Positions 41,355-50,300 of a DNA stretch of 64,000 nucleotides are shown here, piece by piece. A model generated the notes under the pieces. That model had not been told where the DNA came from. It did not search any database and was given only the letters and a program-made list of their open reading frames with translations. Within the stretch, counting starts at the first letter, position 1, and each line of letters starts with the position of its first letter. A program made the position numbers and the translations under genes. The DNA is from Mangrovimonas sp. TPBH4 (GTDB lineage: Bacteria; Bacteroidota; Bacteroidia; Flavobacteriales; Flavobacteriaceae). The stretch covers positions 1 through 64,000 of the forward strand of contig NZ_LBIO01000042.1 of assembly GCF_001280505.1 (NCBI RefSeq), written 5' to 3'.

Positions 41355-43547
41355 ATGACCATTTCAATTTGGAGATACAGTCACCTTGCATTGGCTGTAT
41401 CTTCTGTTGTTTTTATCCTTTTGGCTTCCATAACCGGGGCTATTTTGGCATTTCAGCCTATTTCTGAACAAATGGCACCTTACAAGGTTGCCGATTTGGA
41501 TGAGGTTTCTTTGGCCCAAACTGTTAGGGTATTTAAGGAAAACTACCCAGAGGTTATCGAAATCAAGGTCGATGCCAATCATTTTGTAATGGCTTCGGTA
41601 TTTACGGAGGAAGGAGACAACTTAGAAGGGTATTTTAACCCAACTACGGCGGAGTTTTTAGGACAGAAACTGGAACCTTCCAAATTCTTTCAATGGGTTA
41701 CTAATTTTCATAGATCATTATTTTTAAAGGGTGTCGGTCGTTTTTTTGTGGGACTGTGTTCTTTTTTGTTGTTTGTAATTGCTATAACGGGGACTATTCT
41801 AATAGTGAAGCGACAAAGAGGCATCCAACAGTTTTTTGCTAAAATTGTCAACGAGAATTTCAGTCAGTATTGGCATGTGGTATTGGGACGTTTGTCTTTA
41901 ATTCCTATCATTATCATTACCCTTACTGGTGTATATCTGTCGCTGGAAAAATTCAATCTGTTGCCAGAAAGCAAGGAAAAGCACAGGATTGACCTTGATA
42001 TGATTTCAGAGCTTCCAAAACTGAATGTTTCGGAATTTGAACTGTTCCAAAACACACCACTTTCTCAGGTTAAAACCTTGGAATTCCCTTTCTCAGAAGA
42101 TGTGGAGGATTACTACACCTTAAAATTAAAACAGGAGGAGTTAGTGGTAAACCAATACACAGGGGAAGTATTAAGTAGCTTGAAAGCTCCCATGGTGGAA
42201 GTGGTTTCCAATCTTAGTATGGTATTGCATACAGGTAAGGGGAATACGGTTTGGTCTATAATTTTGGGCTTGGCAAGCATCAATATTTTGTTTTTTATCT
42301 ACTCAGGATTCGATATGACCCTGAAGCGTCGTGCTTCGGGATTGAAGAATAAATTCCAGAGAGACGAGTGTAAATACATCATTTTGGTAGGTTCGGAAAA
42401 TGGCTCGACGATGCATTATGCTAATGCGTTTTATAAACAATTGTTGGAAGCTGGTGAAAAGGTGTTTATTACTGAGTTGAATGACTACACCGAATTTACC
42501 CAAGCAGAACAATTTATCATTTTCACAGCAACTTACGGACAAGGAGAAGCGCCTACCAATGCCAATAAATTTTTGTATCGTTTGCAAAGTACTAAACAGC
42601 CCAATCCTTGTGGATATGCGGTAGTTGGTTTTGGGTCTTTGGCCTATCCGGATTTTTGTCAATACGCCCTTGATGTGGATAAGGCTATGGAATTTGATTT
42701 CGAGAAAATACTGGAGCCTACTGGCATTCATGATAAATCGATAGAAGCGTTCCATCAGTTTGTGGGTTTATGGAGTTCTAAAATTGGCGTGACTATGGAA
42801 CTTCCGCAGGAAGCCTTAGTTCAAAATAAAAAGCATACCAAAACATTTAAGGTTGTGGGGAAAACGACGGTTGCCGAAAGTCCAGACAATACCTTTCTAC
42901 TCAAATTAAAACCTAAAAAAACACAGAAATTTACCTCTGGTGATTTGTTGGCCATCTACCCAAAGGATGATTATAGGGAGCGTTTGTATTCTATTGGGAA
43001 GGTTGATGGAAACATCCAATTGAGCATTAAATTCTACGAACATGGTTTGGGCTCCAATTACCTAAACGATTTGGGTGCAGGAGATAAATTCAAGGCAAAA
43101 ATCATTAAAAACAGCACTTTCCATTTTCCGGTTAAAGCTCCAAAGGTCATACTTATTGGCAATGGAACGGGAGTGGCGCCTTTTTTGGGGATGCTCAATC
43201 AGAATACAAAACATAACGAAACACATCTCTATCTAGGTTTGCGTACTCAGGCGTCCTTTGAGTTATACGAATCACAAATAAATGAGTTGTTGCTTCAGGA
43301 AAAATTAAGTGATTTTGATTTGGTGCTTTCCCGCGAAGGGGATGCATGTTATGTACAGGATAAACTGCATGAAGATGCTTGGGAAATAGCCCAAGCGCTT
43401 TATAATGGCGGTGTGATTATGCTCTGTGGTTCCTTGGCGATGCAAAAAGGAGTGTTGGGCGTTTTGGAATCTATTTGTGTGGAGAATACCCACAAACCTT
43501 TGAGTTATTATCAAGACCGAGGGCAGCTTAAAATGGATTGCTATTAG
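41355..43547 (+). CDS. PepSY-transmembrane / flavodoxin / FNR fusion reductase
   Basis: A protein of 730 residues. The N-terminal half (about 1-325) is a PepSY-associated membrane unit with four helices (about 12-34, 130-152, 180-205, 300-318) and periplasmic PepSY loops. The C-terminal half is like CysJ / cytochrome P450 reductase: a flavodoxin domain (about 338-480; VGSENGSTMHYA, TYGQGEAPTNA), a FAD-binding domain (RERLYSIGK, about 535-545) and an NAD(P)-binding domain (GNGTGVAPFLGML, then MLCGSLAMQKGVLGVL). Electrons would go from cytoplasmic NAD(P)H through FAD and FMN across the membrane, probably to iron or heme handled by DUF2271 and DUF6607 proteins. Its stop overlaps the convergent cvpA stop by 4 bases. 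Confidence 0.88.
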   Translation: MTISIWRYSHLALAVSSVVFILLASITGAILAFQPISEQMAPYKVADLDEVSLAQTVRVFKENYPEVIEIKVDANHFVMASVFTEEGDNLEGYFNPTTAEFLGQKLEPSKFFQWVTNFHRSLFLKGVGRFFVGLCSFLLFVIAITGTILIVKRQRGIQQFFAKIVNENFSQYWHVVLGRLSLIPIIIITLTGVYLSLEKFNLLPESKEKHRIDLDMISELPKLNVSEFELFQNTPLSQVKTLEFPFSEDVEDYYTLKLKQEELVVNQYTGEVLSSLKAPMVEVVSNLSMVLHTGKGNTVWSIILGLASINILFFIYSGFDMTLKRRASGLKNKFQRDECKYIILVGSENGSTMHYANAFYKQLLEAGEKVFITELNDYTEFTQAEQFIIFTATYGQGEAPTNANKFLYRLQSTKQPNPCGYAVVGFGSLAYPDFCQYALDVDKAMEFDFEKILEPTGIHDKSIEAFHQFVGLWSSKIGVTMELPQEALVQNKKHTKTFKVVGKTTVAESPDNTFLLKLKPKKTQKFTSGDLLAIYPKDDYRERLYSIGKVDGNIQLSIKFYEHGLGSNYLNDLGAGDKFKAKIIKNSTFHFPVKAPKVILIGNGTGVAPFLGMLNQNTKHNETHLYLGLRTQASFELYESQINELLLQEKLSDFDLVLSREGDACYVQDKLHEDAWEIAQALYNGGVIMLCGSLAMQKGVLGVLESICVENTHKPLSYYQDRGQLKMDCY

Positions 43548-44083
43548 TGGCTGCTATCTTCTTCGGTTTTAGAATCCCCTTCAAGTAAGCCTTCCATTTG
43601 TTCTGGATTTAGGATGGCTGGAAATATCATAGGAGCCAAAGATTTTACAGGACTATAAAGAATAGAATTTTCAAATTGATTTTCATTGGAGAAAGGCATG
43701 GAGTTGTTCATGCGATCATAAACAATAAGGATCACACTTAAGATCAAACCAATTTTCAAACCTCCAAAAAGGGCTCCCAAGAGTTTATTGATGATTCCCA
43801 AGGCTGCGAAATCGGCCAATTTGGTAAGGGCCTTGCCTGCTAGGGCAATTAACAATACAATCACCACAAAGGTAATGGCAAAGGCGGTAATGGTTATGGT
43901 ATTTTCATCCCAATCTACTTTACTTTGCAGAAAGTCGGCGGCATAGTTGCTAAAATGCATGGCGCCAAATACACCGGCAATCAGGGCTACTAAAGAGGCG
44001 ACTTCCACAAAAAGACCTTTTAAAAAACCTCTAATAATTCCAAAAAGCAGCAGGGCTCCTAAAACAATGTCAATTACACTCAT
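43544..44083 (-). CDS. CvpA family membrane protein
   Basis: A protein of 179 residues from the ATG at 44083 (MSVIDIVLGALLLFGIIRGFLKGLFVEVASL), which matches the CvpA family start; an upstream in-frame ATG at 44122 adds 13 residues not seen in the family. Four transmembrane helices (about 5-22, 25-42, 63-85, 102-123). CvpA is linked to colicin V production and membrane homeostasis in E. coli, and its exact function is unclear. The stop codon overlaps that of the convergent PepSY reductase gene. It has no visible terminator. Confidence 0.85.
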   Translation of the reverse strand: MSVIDIVLGALLLFGIIRGFLKGLFVEVASLVALIAGVFGAMHFSNYAADFLQSKVDWDENTITITAFAITFVVIVLLIALAGKALTKLADFAALGIINKLLGALFGGLKIGLILSVILIVYDRMNNSMPFSNENQFENSILYSPVKSLAPMIFPAILNPEQMEGLLEGDSKTEEDSSH

Positions 44084-44170
44084 GGGGTCAATAATTTCAA
44101 CAAATATAAACATTACGGGCACTTATTGTCTTTTTTTGGTAGAGATGTACATAGGTACAACGATGTTTAG

Positions 44171-44178
44171 TAACTTTG
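44171..44178 (+). promoter_or_regulatory. candidate -7 box upstream of the small gene before pheS
   Basis: TAACTTTG matches the Bacteroidota -7 consensus. It includes the TTG that would be the longest possible start, so that start cannot be used; the ATG at 44194 is the start. Confidence 0.5.
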
Positions 44179-44193
44179 CCCTTTTTAAAAGCT

Positions 44194-44550
44194 ATGTCAA
44201 GAGACGAACAATTAAAAGAACGGTGGGATTTGGTGGTTGAAAAACTGTCAAAACAATTTGCAGATGGGGATACGTTGGACCTTGACGCTATAATTTACCT
44301 TATTGGAGTGCAGGAATTAGGCCAATTGGGGCGCCGATTTAAAAAGGACCATAAAGTGGATTTGATGCACATTGCCATTTGCCGTTTGTTGGAACCTTAT
44401 GGTTACTACGAATTTGATTATTACGATGAAGATAAATGGCCACATTATAAGGTAAAGGAAGCTTTGCCTTTTTTAAAGGCAGGCGAGCAGTCGGTGTTGA
44501 TGAAGGAAGCCATTGTTAACTATTTTGTGGAAGCAGAATATATAGAATAA
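44194..44550 (+). CDS. conserved hypothetical protein upstream of pheS
   Basis: A cytoplasmic protein of 118 residues (MSRDEQLKERWDLVVEKLS). It is alpha-helical and carries the features ELGQLGRRFKKDHKVDLMHIAICRLLEPYGYYEFDYYDEDKWPHY. I recognise the type as a conserved gene near pheS in Flavobacteriia but no function is known. It ends 35 bases before pheS, which has its own promoter-like box, so it may be transcribed together or separately. Nothing suggests a catalytic activity. Confidence 0.7.
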   Translation: MSRDEQLKERWDLVVEKLSKQFADGDTLDLDAIIYLIGVQELGQLGRRFKKDHKVDLMHIAICRLLEPYGYYEFDYYDEDKWPHYKVKEALPFLKAGEQSVLMKEAIVNYFVEAEYIE

Positions 44551-44557
44551 GATTTAT

Positions 44558-44565
44558 TAAATTTG
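44558..44565 (+). promoter_or_regulatory. candidate -7 box of pheS
   Basis: TAAATTTG at the right distance (21 bases) from the ATG at 44586. No good -33 box is visible. Confidence 0.4.
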
Positions 44566-44585
44566 CAGTCATTTCAAAGGATATC

Positions 44586-45605
44586 ATGATAGAAAAGATT
44601 AAAGAGTTAATTGCTGAAGCGGAAGAATTTAAGGCGCAATCCAAAGAGGAAGTTGAAGCGTTCCGAATTAAATATTTGGGCTCCAAAGGCTTGTTGAAGG
44701 AGTATTTTGCAGAATTTAAAAATGTTGCCAACGACCAAAAGAAAGAATTTGGTCAGGTCATCAATGCTCTTAAAAAAACAGCCGAGGACAAAGTCAATGC
44801 TTTAAAGGAGGAGTTGGAAGCTAAGGAAGAGGTAAAGGGCATTTATGGGGATTTGTCCCGTCCGGGGGAACCTATTGAATTGGGAGCTAGACATCCTGTG
44901 TCGATTGTGAAAAATCAAATTATCGATATTTTTTCTCGTATTGGTTTTAATGTGAGTGAAGGGCCGGAAATTGAAGACGATTGGCATAACTTTACCGCAT
45001 TGAACCTTCCGGAATACCACCCGGCAAGAGACATGCAGGATACCTTCTTTATTCAAACCAATCCTGATATTTTATTGCGTACGCACACCAGTTCGGTTCA
45101 GGTACGTTATATGGAAGAAAACAAGCCGCCTATCAGGACTATTTCTCCAGGAAGGGTGTATAGAAACGAAGCCATTTCGGCTCGTTCCCACTGCTTCTTT
45201 CACCAAGTAGAGGGATTGTATATTGATAAGGACGTAAGTTTTGCAGACTTAAAGCAGACTTTACAATATTTCACTACGGAGATGTTTGGGAAATCTAAAA
45301 TTAGATTAAGGCCATCGTATTTCCCATTTACGGAGCCAAGTGCCGAGATTGATGTGTACTGGGGATTGGAAACAGAATCGGATTACCGTATCACCAAAGG
45401 TACCGGTTGGTTGGAAATTGGAGGCTGTGGGATGGTAGATCCTAATGTTTTAACAAATTGTAACATCGATCCAAAGGTATATTCTGGATTTGCATTTGGA
45501 GTTGGGATCGATCGTATTGCCATGTTGTTGCATCAAATCAATGATATTAGATTGTTGAGTGAAAATGATGTTCGCTTTTTGGAGCAGTTCAAATCAGCAT
45601 TTTAA
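44586..45605 (+). CDS. pheS: phenylalanyl-tRNA synthetase alpha subunit
   Basis: A protein of 339 residues, the normal length for bacterial PheS. The N-terminal coiled coil (about 1-85) binds tRNA. The class II catalytic domain follows, with motif 2 (RNEAISARSHCFFHQVEGLYID, about 198-220) and motif 3 (GFAFGVGIDRIAMLLH, about 300-316), and the phenylalanine-site GCGMVDP. It charges tRNA-Phe together with PheT, whose gene is not in the window. Closed by the terminator at 45625-45651. Confidence 0.97.
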   Translation: MIEKIKELIAEAEEFKAQSKEEVEAFRIKYLGSKGLLKEYFAEFKNVANDQKKEFGQVINALKKTAEDKVNALKEELEAKEEVKGIYGDLSRPGEPIELGARHPVSIVKNQIIDIFSRIGFNVSEGPEIEDDWHNFTALNLPEYHPARDMQDTFFIQTNPDILLRTHTSSVQVRYMEENKPPIRTISPGRVYRNEAISARSHCFFHQVEGLYIDKDVSFADLKQTLQYFTTEMFGKSKIRLRPSYFPFTEPSAEIDVYWGLETESDYRITKGTGWLEIGGCGMVDPNVLTNCNIDPKVYSGFAFGVGIDRIAMLLHQINDIRLLSENDVRFLEQFKSAF

Positions 45606-45624
45606 GAAATCACTTATATATGTA

Positions 45625-45651
45625 AGAAGCCGGTTAGTGCCGGCTTTTTTT
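45625..45651 (+). terminator. Rho-independent terminator of pheS
   Basis: AAGCCGG and CCGGCTT flank a 6-base loop and are followed by a T run. Confidence 0.9.
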
Positions 45652-45673
45652 ATTTAACATTTTTTTAACGACT

Positions 45674-45701
45674 AGTTAGTTCGGTTTTTTCCGAACTAAC
45701 T
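45674..45701. promoter_or_regulatory. perfect inverted repeat, operator of the efflux operon
   Basis: AGTTAGTTCGG and CCGAACTAACT form a perfect 11-bp dyad separated by six Ts. It occupies the space between the -33 and -7 boxes of the regulator gene that heads the RND operon, an ideal location for repression by that regulator. It could also be an RNA hairpin, but it lies upstream of the predicted transcript start. Confidence 0.7.
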
Positions 45702-45710
45702 TTATTTTTG
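45680..45710 (+). promoter_or_regulatory. promoter of the RND efflux operon
   Basis: TTCG at 45680-45683 (-33-like) is spaced 19 bases from TATTTTTG at 45703-45710 (exact -7 consensus). The start codon at 45722 is 12 bases downstream. It overlaps the inverted repeat at 45674-45701. Confidence 0.6.
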
Positions 45711-45721
45711 TGTAAATCTTT

Positions 45722-46228
45722 ATGGTTATGGAGGCAGATTTACTCAAAGAGAAACAAAGACTGGTCGAAAAATTGGGCGTTCTTATTGAGAACAACGATA
45801 AGTTGGCTCCCGTGGCAGCGCGCATTGTTTCCTATGCTATTCTTACAGGAAAGTCAGGTTTGACTTTTGATGACCTTGTAACCGATTTATGTGCCAGTAA
45901 GAGCACCATTTCTACACATTTAAATCATTTATTGGATTTAAAGAAACTTACCTACTTTACAAAAGTTGGAGACCGCAAAAAATACTATATCGTCACTAGT
46001 GACAGTATTTTTCAGCATATCAACGGACTTATAGATATGTGGTCGTCCATCCGTGATTTACACCTTGAAATAAAAACCTATAAAGAAAATGTCAATGCCG
46101 TTTCAGAAGAGGAACAAAAGAAGTTCGATCTGGAATTTCATGATAATTATATCACCTTCCTGGATGAGATCATTGGGGCGGTTACCGATTTAAAACATAA
46201 AATCATAAATAAACAATCAAACGAGTAG
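45722..46228 (+). CDS. GbsR/MarR-family transcriptional regulator
   Basis: A protein of 168 residues. Winged helix-turn-helix region at about 35-95 (GKSGLTFDDLVTDLCASKSTISTHLNHLLDLKKLTYFTKVGDRKKYYIV), with flanking helices for dimerisation. It belongs to the GbsR/MarR type often found heading RND efflux operons in Bacteroidota. Alternative start at 45728 (the third residue). It is the first gene of a five-gene operon (20-base gap to the next) and is expected to repress its own promoter through the inverted repeat at 45674-45701. Confidence 0.85.
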   Translation: MVMEADLLKEKQRLVEKLGVLIENNDKLAPVAARIVSYAILTGKSGLTFDDLVTDLCASKSTISTHLNHLLDLKKLTYFTKVGDRKKYYIVTSDSIFQHINGLIDMWSSIRDLHLEIKTYKENVNAVSEEEQKKFDLEFHDNYITFLDEIIGAVTDLKHKIINKQSNE

Positions 46229-46248
46229 CACTAATAACTAAATACAAG

Positions 46249-47373
46249 ATGAGAAAAGGAAAAATTACCATGCTGTTGCTAACAGTATCGGCAATGTTTT
46301 TAATGGGCTGTGGTGGCGAAAATAAGCAAGTGGGGCAACAACAGCAGCAGCCACTGCCATTTCCTGTGACTACAATCCCTAATAAAACAATGACTGCTTA
46401 TAAAACCTACCCGACCAGTATTCAGGGAATTATATCCAGTGATGTTCACGCCAAGGTGAGTGGTTACATCCAAAAGGTGTTGGTAGATGAAGGACAAAAG
46501 GTGAAAAAGGGGCAGGCGCTATTTAAGCTAGAAACAGAATCATTGAGCCAAGATGCCCAAGCAGCTCAAGCGGCTGTAAATGTTGCTCAGGTAGAAGTTG
46601 ATAAATTGGGGCCATTGGTTCAAAAAGGGATCATAAGTAATGTGCAATTGGAAACTGCCAAGGCGCAATTGGCCCAAGCTAAGAGCAGCTACAACAGCGT
46701 AGTTGCCAATATTGGTTATGCTACCGTTAAGAGTCCTGTAAACGGGTATGTTGGAGCAATTCCTTTTAGGGAGGGCGCCTTGGTGAGTGCATCTAGTGCA
46801 GCGCTGACTACGGTTTCGGATATTGAACAGGTATACGCTTACTTTTCCATGAATGAATCTGAATATCTAGATTTTCTACAGAGCACGGAAGGGAAAACGA
46901 TTCAAGATAAGGTGAAAAACTTTCCGAAGGTAACCTTGGTGCTGGCCAATGGCCAAAATTATGACCAAAAAGGAACCATTGAAACGGTTACTGGACAGAT
47001 TGATGCCAAGACTGGAACGGTAAGTTTTAGGGCTGTGTTTGACAACCCCAATGGATTGGTGACCAATGGTAACAGTGGTACCATTAAAATTCCAACGATA
47101 TATGAAGGGGAGCCGGTAATTCCGCAATCGGCAACTTTTGAGCAACAAGGACAAGTGTTTGTTTACAAGGTAAATGAGCAAAACCAAACGGTTGCCACTC
47201 CAGTGGTAATTAAGGATAAGAATAGCTATTTGTATTTGGTGGGGTCTGGAGTCAGGCCTGGTGATAAAATTGTAGCCAAAGGGATCGGTAAACTTAGAAA
47301 CAAAACGACTATCCTACCTCAAGAGGTTCCTTTTGATAGTATTGCAAAACCCATCACACCTTTATTTCAATAA
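46249..47373 (+). CDS. RND efflux periplasmic adaptor subunit
   Basis: A protein of 374 residues. The lipoprotein signal KGKITMLLLTVSAMFLMGC (Cys21) anchors it in the inner membrane. Barrel-sandwich hybrid and alpha-hairpin regions (about 60-180; VHAKVSGYIQKVLVDEGQKVKKGQALFKLE, then AQAKSSYNSVVANIGYATVKSPVNGYVG) and the beta-barrel domain (about 190-290) are all typical of MexA/AcrA. It connects the RND pump to the outer-membrane channel. Second gene of the efflux operon. Confidence 0.93.
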   Translation: MRKGKITMLLLTVSAMFLMGCGGENKQVGQQQQQPLPFPVTTIPNKTMTAYKTYPTSIQGIISSDVHAKVSGYIQKVLVDEGQKVKKGQALFKLETESLSQDAQAAQAAVNVAQVEVDKLGPLVQKGIISNVQLETAKAQLAQAKSSYNSVVANIGYATVKSPVNGYVGAIPFREGALVSASSAALTTVSDIEQVYAYFSMNESEYLDFLQSTEGKTIQDKVKNFPKVTLVLANGQNYDQKGTIETVTGQIDAKTGTVSFRAVFDNPNGLVTNGNSGTIKIPTIYEGEPVIPQSATFEQQGQVFVYKVNEQNQTVATPVVIKDKNSYLYLVGSGVRPGDKIVAKGIGKLRNKTTILPQEVPFDSIAKPITPLFQ

Positions 47374-47395
47374 TCCGAATAGAAAATAACGACAT

Positions 47396-50300
47396 ATGTT
47401 AAAGACATTTATAGAGAGACCGGTACTGTCTACCGTCATCTCCATTATCATAGTCATCTTGGGGGTGTTGGGCTTTACCACACTTCCCGTAGAACAATAC
47501 CCCGATATTGCTCCGCCAACCATTACGGTAAATGCCACCTACCCGGGTGCCAGTGCAGAGACCATTATGGAAAGTGTAATCATTCCTATTGAAGAACAGA
47601 TTAATGGGGTGGAGGGTATGACTTATATTACCTCTACAGCTTCAAACTCAGGTTCAGCATCCATTACGGTGTATTTCGACCAAGAAACCGATCCGGATAT
47701 TGCGGCCGTGAATGTGCAAAACCGTGTGGCCAGAGCCAATCCCTTATTGCCTCAGGAGGTAATCCAAACAGGGGTGTTGACCCAAAAGCAACAAACCAGT
47801 GCGTTGATGTTCATGTCGGTGTATTCAGAAAATGAAAATTTCAATGCCACCTATCTTCAGAATTATTTAAAAATTAATGTGATTCCTTCCCTGCAACGGG
47901 TTAAAGGTGTTGGGAACGTGAACGTTTTTGGAAGTCAGGATTACGCGATGCGTATTTGGTTGAAACCCGAAAAATTGGCAGCCTTTAATTTGTTGCCTTC
48001 CGATGTAACAGCGGCATTGAAAGAGCAGAGTTTGGAAGCTTCAGCCGGGGCTCTAGGGCAAAACGATGGTCAGGCTTTTACCTATACCATAACGTATAGC
48101 GGACGATTTAAGTCGGAAGACCAATACAGCAACATCATTATTAAAGCCTTGGATAATGGGGAATATTTACATTTGAAGGATGTTGCCGATATTCAATTGG
48201 ATGCCCAATCCTACGACTCCTTTGGATTTACCGATGGGCACCCTAGTATCAACATGGGGATTTACCAAACGGCAGGGTCCAATGCCCAGGAAATCATTCA
48301 ACAAATCCAATCGGAGTTAGAGCGCCTGTCGCAAGATTTTCCGGAAGGTGTTCATTACGTAATCAATTACGATACCAACGAATTCCTTACAGCATCCATG
48401 AATAAGGTAAAACACACCCTTATTGAAGCCTTTATTTTGGTATTTATAGTGGTGTTTATCTTTTTACAGGATTTTCGATCGACCTTAATCCCTGCCATTG
48501 CAGTACCCGTAGCTATTATTGGTACCTTCTTTTTCCTAGGCGTATTTGGATATTCCATCAACCTATTAACCTTATTTGCTTTGGTATTGGCCATTGGTAT
48601 TGTGGTGGATGATGCCATTGTGGTGGTAGAGGCGGTCCACGCCAAATTGGATGAAGGCGAACACAGTGCCAAAAAAGCAACATTGGATGCCATGCATGAA
48701 ATTTCGGGAGCCATTATTTCCATTACCTTGGTTATGGCGGCAGTATTCATTCCGGTAACCTTTATACAGGGGCCGACGGGGGTTTTTTACGAACAATTTG
48801 GGGTCACCTTGATTGTTGCCATTTTAATTTCGGCAGTAAACGCATTGACTTTAAGTCCGGCTTTGTGTGCCTTGTTCCTTAAAGGGCATGATGAAAAGGA
48901 CCATGAAAAGAAAAGCTTCCTGCAAGGCTTTTACGTCCGTTTCAATAAAGGATTCAATGCCTCGACAGCACGTTACGGAAAATCATTAAGATTCCTTTAT
49001 AGAAACAAATGGATATCGGCCCTTATTTTAATTCTAGCTTCCGTAGGTATATGGTGGGCGGCCAATACTACGCCAACGGGATTTGTACCGGATGAAGACC
49101 GCGGGATTATTTTTATGAATGTGGAACTGCCTGCAGGATCTTCTATGGACCGTACCAATGTGGTGATGCAGGACATGTATCATAGAGCGAAAGATTTGCC
49201 GGGTGTTAGAGGTGTAACAGTAATTAACGGAAGAAGTTTAATAAGTGGGACCGGATCTAACTATGGTTTAGGGTTTATAAAACTTAATAAATGGGAAGAA
49301 CGCGAAAACGAGGACGAAACAGCGTCTGCCATTATAGGGAAATTATTTGGCATTGCAGCTACAATCCCTGAAGCGAGAATCATTTTCTTTGCGCCTCCAA
49401 GTATTCCTGGTTTTGGACTGTCTTCAGGTTTTGAAGTAAACCTATTGGACAAATCAGGAGGTAATTTTACCGACCTTGAAGCGGCCACCCAAGACTTTAT
49501 TGGACGTTTAATGCAGCATCCTACCATTCAATATGGACAATCGTCGTTCAATACCAAATATCCACAGTACGAAATGGAGATTAATGTGCCGCTGGCCAAA
49601 AAATATGGCGTGCCTATCAGCTCTATTTTCGGAACCATGCAAGGTTATATTGGTGGGATTTATGCTGCCGATTTCTCTAAATTTGGAAAGCAATACAGGG
49701 TGTATGTTCAGGCCGCGCCAGAAAGCCGTTCGGAAAAAGAATCCCTAAACGAATTGTACATCAAAACCGGTAGTGGTGAGATGACACCAATTACCCAATT
49801 TGTGAAGTTAAAACGTGTATATGGGCCACAGTCGGTAACCCGTTTTAACCTGTATAATTCTACTAAAATTTCGGGAGCTTCCAATCCAGGATTTAGTACT
49901 GGAGACGCTATTGGTATTATTGAAGAAGAACTTAAAAATCTGCCAACCCAGTACGATGTGGCTTATTCAGGCTTAACACGTGAGGAAGTAAATGCAGGAA
50001 ATCAAACTGTGCTTATTTTTATGCTTTGTGTGGTGTTTGTATACTTCCTTTTGGCGGCACAATACGAAAGTTACTTATTGCCCTTGGCGGTAATCCTTTC
50101 GCTTCCTTTAGGCGTGTTTGGTGCTTTTTTCACCACAAAAATGATGGGGCTACAGAATAACATCTACTTCCAGATTGCCTTAATTATGTTGGTTGGTTTA
50201 TTGGCCAAGAACGCTATTTTAATTGTGGAGTTTGCGGTACAACGCCGACGTCAAGGGGAAAGCATCGCAGATGCTGCCATACATGGAGCCCAAGCTCGTT

